Assembly (NCBI GenBank): GCA_025935475.1
Contig: JAICVE010000216.1
Location: 1 to 5,489, forward strand
Length of the DNA: 5,489 nt
Direction: 5' to 3'
Origin: Nitrospira sp.
Lineage (GTDB): Bacteria > Nitrospirota > Nitrospiria > Nitrospirales > Nitrospiraceae
A program made the position numbers and the translations under genes. The notes under the pieces were generated by a model. That model was not told the origin of the DNA, searched no databases, and was given only the letters and a program-made list of their open reading frames with translations. Shown piece after piece: positions 1-5,319 of this stretch (positions are counted from its first letter, which is position 1; the number at the start of each line of letters is the position of its first letter).

Positions 1-144
1 ATTATGTGGGGCAAGCCCGAGAGGGTCTCGAGCGACTGGACGCTGAGCCATCCGGCTAGGTCCACAGCAGCCGTTTTCCAATCTCGCCTTTCAGCGCGCC
101 TTGAGTCCTGCGGTTGCACCCAGGTCTGGGTGGGGAGTACATGA
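1..144 (+). CDS. Possible 3' end of an upstream gene (partial), unassigned
   Basis: Frame 1 is open from the window edge to a TGA at 142-144. That stop overlaps the ATG of the barrel gene at 141 in an ATGA arrangement typical of translationally coupled genes. The first part of the frame has G or C at most third codon positions. Its start reads W-G-K-P-E-R-V, which resembles the conserved DWGKPERI motif near the C-terminus of sugar-phosphate nucleotidyltransferases; the gene at 3679-4659 has exactly that motif. It could therefore be the tail of a second nucleotidyltransferase. Against this, the Asp before Trp is absent (Ile-Met instead), and the 40-odd residues that follow match nothing I recognise. 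It may equally be a chance open frame in a leader region. Confidence 0.28.
   Translation: MMWGKPERVSSDWTLSHPARSTAAVFQSRLSARLESCGCTQVWVGST
132..137 (+). promoter_or_regulatory. Ribosome binding site of the barrel gene
   Basis: GGGGAG lies 3 nt before the ATG at 141. The spacing is short, but no other in-frame start upstream fits a signal peptide, so this site helps fix the start. Confidence 0.5.
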
Positions 145-728
145 CTCATGTGCGACTCAGCTCTTGGTCAACTGCTCTTTTCTTCGTACCATTGCTGTAC
201 CTCGGTACCGCCTTGTCTGGTCTCGCCTATGCGCAGGTGCATGAACTGAAACCGTGACAGTGGTCCGGGGGCGGCGGGATCGGATTTCTGGCCAATACCC
301 CTGACGGGATTGCCGAGTTCGCGTTCAACGGGCATGCCGAGTATTTCGTGAGCCGGTCGTTCTCGGTCGGCCCCTTGGCACAATATGCCGGTGTCGGAAA
401 CGATTTTCTGTTCGGCTTCTCGGCTCAGGGGAAATATTGGTGGGATCTTCCGGGCACAGACCATCTGGCCAAGCTGGTGCTCCAAGGCGGGATCGGATTC
501 GTTCGCGCGGGGATCGTGGACACGGATAGTGGGACGGCCAACACGTATGGCTCATTCCTCATCCCCATCGGTGTCGGGGTCGACTATGCCGTAACTGAGC
601 GGCTCGCGCTCACAGCGGACTTTTTGCTCAACTTCACCTCGCTCGGCGAAACCGTCCGCACGAGCGGACAGGACTTTGACCTCCACACGAACATCATGCC
701 GGCCTTCTATCTCGGCATTCGTTTCTGA
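141..728 (+). pseudogene. Outer-membrane beta-barrel protein gene interrupted by in-frame TGA
   Basis: The frame from ATG 141 to TGA 726-728 has 195 sense-length codons with one internal stop, TGA at 255-257 (codon 39). Codons 1-31 encode a classical signal peptide: basic start, Leu/Phe-rich core, Ala-Tyr-Ala before Gln32. After the stop the frame continues with a glycine-rich strand, then alternating polar and hydrophobic strands with aromatic girdle residues, ending in L-G-I-R-F. A terminal Phe is the usual BAM recognition signal of outer-membrane barrels, so the frame was clearly one gene. The size suits a small 8-stranded barrel of the OmpW/OmpX/beta-barrel-domain kind; the exact family is not assigned. 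TGA could come from CGA or GGA by one substitution. Without readthrough the only later start in frame is GTG 348, which lacks a signal peptide. It is therefore a recent pseudogene, a sequencing error or, less likely, a readthrough gene. Confidence 0.72.
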
Positions 729-772
729 CTGAGGGGAACAACAAAAAGGACTGTTTGCGTGAAGAGGGAAGA

Positions 773-803
773 GGCAGCGACGCATGAACGCCTCGCCGCT
801 GCC
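773..803 (+). terminator. Possible hairpin downstream of the barrel gene
   Basis: GGCAGCG at 773-779 pairs with CGCTGCC at 797-803, a 7-bp GC-rich stem with a 17-nt loop, 45 nt after the barrel stop. An overlapping alternative stem is GAGGC/GCCTC (771-775 with 790-794). No clear U-tract follows, so it is at best a weak intrinsic terminator between convergent genes. Confidence 0.25.
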
Positions 804-820
804 CCAGACTATTTGTCATT

Positions 821-864
821 TCCCCTCGACCAACCTCCCTGATCCCCTCGACCAACCTCCCTGA
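821..864. repeat. Perfect 22-bp tandem duplication
   Basis: The 22-bp unit at 821-842 (begins TCCCCTCGACC, ends CTCCCTGA) is repeated without change at 843-864. The second copy ends on the base before the stop codon (865-867, read on the minus strand) of the 284-aa gene. No third copy is present. Confidence 0.9.
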
Positions 865-1719
865 TCAACGAGTCGGCACGACATCGGGCGTTGAGACCTC
901 CATGACATAGCCGGCGTCGTCCATCAGAAGCACCACTTCCTGCCCGGGGTGCAGGCGGTCCAGTTTGTTGAGAGGTGCTCGAAACGGGACTTCCCGTGGC
1001 TTGCCATCTTCGGTGATCTTTAGGCGGTCTTTGCCGGCCTTGCCTTGATACACGGCCCGCACCTGCGCATGGGCGCCTTTGATGTGCGCTTTGTTGTTCA
1101 GCGCGGATTGGTGGACCGCGTCCGCGCTGGCCAGTTGTGCGTCGACTAGGCGGCCGGATTCATCCGCCATGAACAGGACTTCCGCGCCGACCGGTATCGC
1201 CGTCAATTTCCCTTTTGCACGTTCCGCCACCAGAAAGGTCTTGGTCCCCTGATCCGTTTCAATCACCGCTTTATCCAATCCGACGGTGAGGGGCGTGGTC
1301 AATTTGCCCCGGATGATCTGGTGGTGCGAGGCTTCATTGGGGTGGTGGTAGTCGACGATCGCATTGTGATCGTTCAACGTGACGACGATCTGATCGCCCG
1401 GCTTGAAGGTTTCTCCTCTGTCCGTGGCCATCTTCAACGGCACTGACATCGTCTGGAGATTGCCGATGGCGATCTCCATTTGATCGCCGCGAATGTCTTT
1501 GACGCGGCCGGTGACACGCCGGTCTCCGGGTAGGCGGTTCTCGGTCGCCTCGCTCGTGGCCTCTTCTCGAATTGAAGGACCGCGTTGCTCTTTCTGGCGG
1601 TCAGACCGTTCTTGTGCGGCGCCAAATCCGTTATCGGCTCGGACTGGAGACACAATGACGGTCATCAACAGTGCGCCCAATGACAGTGTTGTTGCTGTTG
1701 CGTAGCGGATGTGATTCAT
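865..1719 (-). CDS. Exported 284-aa protein with three related beta-rich segments, unknown function
   Basis: I do not recognise a named family. The start at 1719 is chosen over an in-frame ATG 30 nt upstream because AAGGAGG sits 8 nt before it and the protein then opens with a signal peptide: M-N-H-I-R, a hydrophobic core, and cleavage probably after V-R-A at residue 28. Residues 30-66 are charged, low-complexity and probably flexible. Three similar segments follow, at about 69-123, 136-195 and 219-275. Each has a Gly or basic-rich opening strand, a middle strand ending near V-P-L or V-P-F, then a Pro-Gly or Val-Gly turn, a run of Val/Leu, an acidic turn and a closing hydrophobic strand. This suggests a repeated small beta-barrel fold in the periplasm (inference). 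It is monocistronic as far as seen and converges on the barrel gene. Confidence 0.85.
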   Translation of the reverse strand: MNHIRYATATTLSLGALLMTVIVSPVRADNGFGAAQERSDRQKEQRGPSIREEATSEATENRLPGDRRVTGRVKDIRGDQMEIAIGNLQTMSVPLKMATDRGETFKPGDQIVVTLNDHNAIVDYHHPNEASHHQIIRGKLTTPLTVGLDKAVIETDQGTKTFLVAERAKGKLTAIPVGAEVLFMADESGRLVDAQLASADAVHQSALNNKAHIKGAHAQVRAVYQGKAGKDRLKITEDGKPREVPFRAPLNKLDRLHPGQEVVLLMDDAGYVMEVSTPDVVPTR

Positions 1720-2029
1720 TTGAATGCCCTCCTTGGTACAATGTGTCAATGTTACAAACGACCCGTCTCAACGACGAGGCTCAATCCGACTGGTCAGTGA
1801 ATAGGAATGAGGCGGGAACGGATGGTCTTTTTAGTCTGCACGTTCACTCGCACGCGCGCGACTAGCTAATGCCCCAGTTTATTCTTTTTGCAACAAGGCG
1901 AATGTAGAGGACTATTCAGACAAGAGAAATTCAATGAGAGCTTTCCTCGCCTGAACGGAGTGTTGAATTCGATTCGACATCGTTCAGTCGACTTCGCCGA
2001 CTGCCTTCGCGACAGCCGGGTTGAGGGCT
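1720..2029. other. Intergenic stretch without a convincing gene
   Basis: About 310 bp lie between two minus-strand genes. The plus-strand frames here look like non-coding chance frames. The stretch should hold the promoter of the 284-aa gene: on the minus strand there is an AT-richer patch around 1870-1895 with TTGCAA and downstream ATTAGCT, but the -10 match is poor and I do not call it. A small stem, CAGTCG at 1985-1990 with CGACTG at 1998-2003, lies 27 nt after the lipoprotein stop on the minus strand. It has no T-tract. Confidence 0.5.
1728..1734 (-). promoter_or_regulatory. Ribosome binding site (AAGGAGG) of the 284-aa gene
   Basis: On the minus strand AAGGAGG lies 8 nt before the ATG at 1719. 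It decides the start against the in-frame ATG at 1749, which would place extra residues before the signal peptide. Confidence 0.85.
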
Positions 2030-2359
2030 TTACAGCAACTGCTGCTGGTATTCTTCGGCATGCCGATCGGCCTCCAGTGCCTGCACCGAAGCTTGTTGAG
2101 CAAAGTCTCGATAGCGTTGCGTCCGATCCGAGTCCTGGCCCGTCTCCCAGGCAGACCGTTGAGCTTTCCCTTCATAGTATTGAGCGGCCGCCCGAAGGTC
2201 CACGGCCTCCTGACGGTAGAGTACCGCCTGGTCACTGAGGTGTTGGTACGTTTCCGCAGGGGGCGTCCTCGCTGACTCCATGAAGCCACTCGCGCAACCG
2301 ACTGCCATCGATGTGTTCAGGATCAGACTACTCATCAATAGGACATGGGGCTTGACCAT
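2030..2359 (-). CDS. Small outer- or inner-membrane lipoprotein (109 aa), unknown function
   Basis: The start at 2359 is set by AAGGAGG 6 nt upstream and by the signal peptide that follows. The open frame continues upstream to about 2599, but that extension would bury the signal peptide. Residues 1-21 are a lipoprotein signal: M-V-K-P, a hydrophobic core, then A-V-G-C with the lipidated Cys at 22. Ala at -3 is tolerated but less common than Leu. The mature part (23-109) is rich in Ala, Gln, Glu, Arg and Tyr, with heptad-like spacing, so it is probably one or two long helices forming a coiled coil. No Asp follows the lipid Cys, so an inner-membrane retention signal is not evident and outer-membrane anchoring is likely. 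It resembles in style the short Ala/Gln-rich lipoproteins common in such genomes, but I cannot name a family. Confidence 0.82.
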   Translation of the reverse strand: MVKPHVLLMSSLILNTSMAVGCASGFMESARTPPAETYQHLSDQAVLYRQEAVDLRAAAQYYEGKAQRSAWETGQDSDRTQRYRDFAQQASVQALEADRHAEEYQQQLL

Positions 2360-2365
2360 GATTGG

Positions 2366-2372
2366 CCTCCTT
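2366..2372 (-). promoter_or_regulatory. Ribosome binding site (AAGGAGG) of the lipoprotein gene
   Basis: On the minus strand AAGGAGG stands 6 nt before the ATG at 2359. It chooses this start over the longer upstream frame. Confidence 0.85.
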
Positions 2373-2497
2373 TGTTTCCCGTCAAGGAACTGCACTAGGT
2401 GTCTCATCAGCGGCTCCTTGTTGAGTCGCTCGGACAGACTCCCGGCACCAATTCTTAGACTCATGCGATGCCTCGTGAAGAGAGCTTCAGAGGGATG

Positions 2498-2644
2498 CTG
2501 GCGTTGGAGCGGCGGAGACTGGAGAATCGGTCGCGCTTGGAAGGACCAGGAAACGCGAGGGATGGGGCAGCCAACGGGGCTGAAACGTCGTTGGTCCACA
2601 CTGCGCGTGAATGGGCAGCGTAGTCAACCGGTATTATTTTGACT
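2498..2644 (+). repeat. Left arm of a long imperfect inverted repeat
   Basis: The outer 35 bp (2498-2532, begins CTGGCGTTGGAG) are exactly reverse-complementary to 3378-3412. After one mismatch and CGC there is a diverged stretch, then a second near-identical block ending CGCGAGGGAT at 2554-2563. Homology continues inward more loosely through shared CACACTG (about 2596-2602), AGTCAA and a TAT-rich end near 2644. It occupies the region between the lipoprotein gene (minus) and the 169-aa gene (plus) and has no credible coding frame. Confidence 0.85.
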
Positions 2645-2712
2645 CTTTCTTCGCAACTCCACCAAGGGGATTGTCATCTTCTCGCGACCGGGGTATCGTC
2701 CGGGTCACCGGC

Positions 2713-2720
2713 AAGGAGGT
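2713..2720 (+). promoter_or_regulatory. Ribosome binding site (AAGGAGGT) of the 169-aa gene
   Basis: AAGGAGGT lies 5 nt before ATG 2726. It selects this start over the in-frame ATG at 2639, which would precede the signal peptide with 29 extra residues. Confidence 0.88.
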
Positions 2721-2725
2721 CGCTG

Positions 2726-3235
2726 ATGTGGCTGAAGATCCTGGCACTGCTATCCCTGTGCTGCTTGTGGCCGATCGTTGGACTTGCGCAGCTTCCCAAG
2801 GACCCGCTTGCCCAGGAGACGTTACGAGGATTGCCTGGTGTACGGCTGATCGTCGAGAAGATCGATGCTGAGGTAGAGCGGGACGGGCTGACGACGGACC
2901 TCGTCCGGACGACTGCCGAAACCCGTCTGCGGGCGGCAGGCATTCATCTGTTGAGTCAAGACGAGGTCACCATGACGCAAGGCCGTCCGACAATTCAGAT
3001 CCTGGTCCAAACGGCACGCTCGGACTCCCTGTACGCCTACTGCATCGAAGTCTCGGTCTGGCAGGAGATGGTGCAGATACACAGACAGACCAGCCTACCG
3101 GTCTGGGTTCGCTCATGGGTGACTGAGAGCGTGGTCGGCATCAAGTCTCGCAAGAACATCCATGTCCTCAAGACCACTGTCGAAGACCTGGTCGACTCGT
3201 TCATCCACGCCTATGTGGCCGTGAATCCAAAGTAG
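2726..3235 (+). CDS. Exported periplasmic protein (169 aa), unknown function
   Basis: I do not recognise a named family. The start has a near-ideal ribosome binding site and gives a signal peptide: M-W-L-K, a Leu-rich core, and cleavage likely after G-L-A at residue 21, before Q22. The two Cys at 12-13 lack a small residue at -1, so it is not a lipoprotein. The mature part has an N-terminal segment rich in Leu and Val, including P-G-V-R-L-I-V-E-K-I, an amphipathic helix around residues 57-71, a G-I-H-L-L strand, then alternating strands from about 88 to 133. A C-terminal helix (about 149-163) ends in A-Y-V-A-V-N-P-K. This layout is seen in many secreted hypothetical proteins of a single alpha/beta domain. 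It is transcribed alone and stands between the two inverted repeat arms, which may mean it was moved or duplicated together with them (inference). Confidence 0.85.
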   Translation: MWLKILALLSLCCLWPIVGLAQLPKDPLAQETLRGLPGVRLIVEKIDAEVERDGLTTDLVRTTAETRLRAAGIHLLSQDEVTMTQGRPTIQILVQTARSDSLYAYCIEVSVWQEMVQIHRQTSLPVWVRSWVTESVVGIKSRKNIHVLKTTVEDLVDSFIHAYVAVNPK

Positions 3236-3262
3236 GCTGTGGGAGGTTCGGATGGATCTGTC

Positions 3263-3412
3263 CAAATCCACATTATACTGCTTGACTGCCATACTCATTG
3301 CGCCCAGTGTGAACGTCCAGGTGTAAAGCTCCGCTGACTGTCTTATCCCTCGCGCTTCCTCTCTCTTTCGTGGGCGTGACCGATTCTCCAGTCTCCGCCG
3401 CTCCAACGCCAG
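3263..3412 (-). repeat. Right arm of the long imperfect inverted repeat
   Basis: Bases 3378-3412 are the exact reverse complement of 2498-2532, 35 of 35. A second block, 3345-3354 (ATCCCTCGCG), matches 2554-2563, and weaker homology runs to about 3263 through CAGTGTG, TTGACT and a TATAC-rich end. It fills most of the gap between the 169-aa gene and the CxxC gene and ends 57 nt before the ATG at 3470. Confidence 0.85.
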
Positions 3413-3469
3413 ACATTCTCCTCAACAGTCATTGGTATTGTCTCGGAGGATGAGCCCTGGAGCCAACTC

Positions 3470-3682
3470 ATGCACTGTCTTCGTTGTCATGGTCTGATGG
3501 TGTCCATCCGGTTGGAGGATGCGGGAGGCTCGTCGCTCCGGTTCTCCGGCTGGCAATGCCTGATGTGTGATGAGGTGATCGACTCGGTGGTCACCGCAAA
3601 TCGAAAAGACCTCCACGGACAGCCGCGGAGCCGGAGTCGCCCTCGATACGGCGTGTACCAGGGAAAGGGATTTATATCATGA
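3470..3682 (+). CDS. Small four-cysteine zinc-ribbon-like protein (70 aa)
   Basis: Two CxxC knuckles, C3-L-R-C6 and C30-L-M-C33, are 23 residues apart, the usual geometry for one zinc ion in a short zinc ribbon. Between them is a hydrophobic strand (L9-L15) and G-W before the second pair; after it come E-V-I-D and a basic, Arg/Ser-rich tail (45-59) that could bind nucleic acid or a partner (inference). GGAG at 3459-3462 is 7 nt before the ATG. The stop overlaps the ATG of the nucleotidyltransferase in an ATGA junction, so the two are very probably co-translated. The right inverted repeat arm lies just upstream and may hold the promoter. No enzymatic role can be assigned; a regulatory or chaperone-like partner of the downstream enzyme is possible but unproven. 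Confidence 0.8.
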   Translation: MHCLRCHGLMVSIRLEDAGGSSLRFSGWQCLMCDEVIDSVVTANRKDLHGQPRSRSRPRYGVYQGKGFIS

Positions 3683-4659
3683 CGGTACAGCGCACAGCGA
3701 AAAGGCCTGTCTGGTCCATCGTGTTGGCCGGCGGGGAGGGAGAGCGAGTCAAGCCCTTCGTCCTCCGATGGCTCGGCCGTCACCAGCCAAAACAGTACTG
3801 CACGTTCGTCGGAAAGCGGTCGATGTTTCAACACACGGTGGAACGTGCGACCACGCTCACATCGCCCGAGCGGACCATCGTCGTGGCGGCTTGCCACCAT
3901 CACAGCGAGGTCGTTTCCCAGTTGCGCGGACGTCCGATCGGTAAACTGTTCCTGCAACCGGCCAATTGCGATACGGCGGCGGGCATCTTCCTGCCGCTCG
4001 CCTATCTGCGCGCTCGCGATCCCCAGGCCATCGTCGTGATCCTTCCCTCGGATCATTTTATACATCCGGAGTACCCCTTTCTTGAGACAGTCCGCCAGGC
4101 CATGGTCTCGGCCGACGCGATGCCGGCGCGGATGCTCCTGTTGGGGGTCCAGCCTGATGGGGTAGAGACGGACTACGGATGGATTCAGCGAGGCCTGCCG
4201 CTCGACGGCTCGCCGGACTATCCAGTCCATGCTGTGTCGTCATTTCTCGAAAAACCTGCAGCGGCGCAAGCCGATGCTGCGCTTCGAACGGGAGGTCTGT
4301 GGAACACGCTTGTCCTCACGGCGACGGTGGAATCGCTGTGGCAAGCCGGATGCACCTGTTTCCCCGACATGATGGCCCTGTTTGAGCGACTAATGCCGGC
4401 CTGGGACACCCCGGTCGAAGGCTCGTTGTTGGCGGCAGCCTATCGCAAGATGCCGGTCTATAATTTTTCTTCTCACCTTCTCCAGCGTCTGCCGGAGCAG
4501 GTGGCGGTAATCGAGTTGACTGGTGTGCTGTGGAGCGACTGGGGCAAACCGGAACGAATAGCCGATACGATCCGCCGTATCGGCAAGACGCCGACGTTTC
4601 CCCTGCACTGCCTCGACCAATCCTATAGACCGCACCTGGTTGCGCAGACGGCCGAGTAG
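3679..4659 (+). CDS. Sugar-phosphate nucleotidyltransferase, mannose-1-phosphate guanylyltransferase-like
   Basis: This 326-aa cytoplasmic enzyme has the Rossmann-like NTP-transferase fold. Motifs in order: L-A-G-G-E-G-E-R-V-K-P-F (16-27), the nucleotide-binding signature; P-K-Q-Y (37-40); Q-P-A-N-C-D-T-A-A (93-101); L-P-S-D-H (122-126), where Asp125 should bind the metal; E-T-D-Y-G-W-I (163-169); F-L-E-K-P (189-193); G-G-L-W-N-T (205-210); S-D-W-G-K-P-E-R-I (286-294). Together these point to mannose-1-phosphate guanylyltransferase, giving GDP-mannose from GTP and mannose-1-P for envelope glycans. There is no C-terminal isomerase cupin, as in the short form. Oddities: Glu replaces the usual Thr/Ser before Arg23, Cys97 stands where Arg is common, and Asp165 replaces Gly. 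Substrate or nucleotide preference may therefore differ. The start follows GGGAAAGGGA by 8 nt and overlaps the preceding stop. Confidence 0.9.
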   Translation: MTVQRTAKRPVWSIVLAGGEGERVKPFVLRWLGRHQPKQYCTFVGKRSMFQHTVERATTLTSPERTIVVAACHHHSEVVSQLRGRPIGKLFLQPANCDTAAGIFLPLAYLRARDPQAIVVILPSDHFIHPEYPFLETVRQAMVSADAMPARMLLLGVQPDGVETDYGWIQRGLPLDGSPDYPVHAVSSFLEKPAAAQADAALRTGGLWNTLVLTATVESLWQAGCTCFPDMMALFERLMPAWDTPVEGSLLAAAYRKMPVYNFSSHLLQRLPEQVAVIELTGVLWSDWGKPERIADTIRRIGKTPTFPLHCLDQSYRPHLVAQTAE

Positions 4660-4766
4660 GTGACTGCACCAACTCTTCAAGCTACCATTCAGGAGATCGA
4701 CGTAACTGTTTGAGAATCCAAGCCTCCGAACCATTTGTCATACGGTAGCGACCTGGGGTAGCGTAT

Positions 4767-4949
4767 GTGGTTGTGGAACATTCCTTCGTCTGTCCCTTTT
4801 GCGGCGCGGAGATCTCGATGGTCCTGGACCCTTCGGTCCACCGTCACAGCTACGTCGAAGACTGTGAGGTGTGCTGCAATCCTCTCGAGATCCGTTATAC
4901 CGTCGAAGACGATGCCCTCGTCGACTTCGAGGCCAAGAGCGCAGAATAG
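4767..4949 (+). CDS. CPXCG motif-containing cysteine-rich protein (60 aa)
   Basis: The protein opens with H-S-F-V-C-P-F-C-G, the CPXCG signature of the short cysteine-rich family (Pfam Cys_rich_CPXG, as I recall it). A second pair, C33-E-V-C36, is followed by Cys37-Asn-Pro. Cys9, 12, 33 and 36 would hold one zinc. The acidic C-terminus (V-E-D-D, D-F-E) is also typical, as is the length of about 60 aa. The molecular role of the family is unknown. A stop in frame at 4746-4748 limits the start to GTG 4767 or GTG 4773; GGGG at 4755-4758 is 8 nt before the first, which I take. An ATG at 4765 belongs to another frame. The gene lies 107 bp after the nucleotidyltransferase on the same strand, so it may be in the same transcript. 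Confidence 0.88.
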   Translation: MVVEHSFVCPFCGAEISMVLDPSVHRHSYVEDCEVCCNPLEIRYTVEDDALVDFEAKSAE

Positions 4950-5034
4950 GGCCAATTCTCACGGACATCGCCATCCGCAGGTGCGTTCAGTATCGGCAGT
5001 AGGAACCCACACTGGTGACAGAAAACGAGGACAT
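4895..5034 (-). pseudogene. Possible frameshifted CxxC micro-gene, partly antisense to the CPXCG gene
   Basis: On the minus strand AGGAGG (5040-5045) lies 5 nt before an ATG at 5034, but that frame stops after 15 codons. If one T were added to the T4 run about 10 nt into the frame, the product would read M-S-S-F-F-C-H-Q-C-G-F-L-L-P, a zinc-knuckle start, and stay open to TAA at 4895-4897, overlapping the CPXCG gene in antisense. A strong ribosome binding site next to a CxxCG motif is suggestive. The overlap and the needed frameshift make chance a serious alternative. Confidence 0.2.
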
Positions 5035-5082
5035 CAAGACCTCCTGGTCAGCCATGTATGGAGAATATCGGCAGGCACTAGC

Positions 5083-5253
5083 TCAATGAGTAGCGAGGCG
5101 AGTAGCTAGACGCCGTTGGGTGAGCACGTCCATGCAGCAGTTTACAATTTCGGCTTCGTGGCAGCTGAGCGATACCCCGTTGGAAAAGAACCTATACAGG
5201 ACTTCTGACGCAACGATGAATTCTCGTACCTCTTTGTTGATTCGCAAGGGCAC
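5083..5253 (-). CDS. Small hypothetical protein (56 aa)
   Basis: A short frame with GTG start at 5253 and TGA at 5083-5085. GGGAG lies 4 nt before the GTG, and a stop in frame only ten codons upstream leaves no longer alternative. The product begins M-P-L-R-I-N-K-E-V-R and appears to hold an amphipathic helix (about 7-24, with alternating E/R and I/V/L/F), a G-V-S-L-S-C-H turn, and a second helix with A-E-I-V-N-C-C-M-D-V-L. Three cysteines (31, 39, 40) and a basic tail L-A-T-R-L-A-T-H are present. I do not recognise the family. The composition is protein-like, whereas the overlapping plus-strand frame is Ser/Arg-rich and looks like a shadow. It probably follows the gene ending at 5320 in a minus-strand operon. 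Confidence 0.5.
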   Translation of the reverse strand: MPLRINKEVREFIVASEVLYRFFSNGVSLSCHEAEIVNCCMDVLTQRRLATRLATH

Positions 5254-5319
5254 CTTTCTCCCGTTGAACGGGCTGTGTGGTCATGGACGCGACGTTCCAT
5301 CGAGGCGGACCTCATGCTG

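Noticed and set aside
255..257. TGA as selenocysteine codon in the barrel gene
   Set aside because: No selenocysteine is expected at the mature N-terminus of an outer-membrane barrel, and I see no convincing bacterial SECIS stem-loop just downstream.
821..864. CRISPR-like or short repeat array
   Set aside because: Only two directly adjacent copies with no spacer between them, so it is a simple tandem duplication.
1888..2275. Plus-strand frames of 116 and 84 aa over the lipoprotein gene
   Set aside because: They are Pro/Arg-rich or antisense to the lipoprotein, which has a lipobox and an ideal ribosome binding site.
3487..4230. 247-aa minus-strand frame
   Set aside because: It lies wholly opposite the CxxC and nucleotidyltransferase genes, whose motifs are clear. 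It is Arg/His/Asp-rich as expected of an antisense shadow.
4991..5074. Direct repeat TATCGGCAG at 4991-4999 and 5066-5074
   Set aside because: Nine bases 75 bp apart, only two copies and no regular array; can occur by chance.
4765..5109. Longer plus-strand frame (114 aa) starting ATG over the CPXCG gene
   Set aside because: The product is Ser/Arg/Thr-rich with no motif, while the frame two bases on gives the intact CPXCG signature. It is a shadow.
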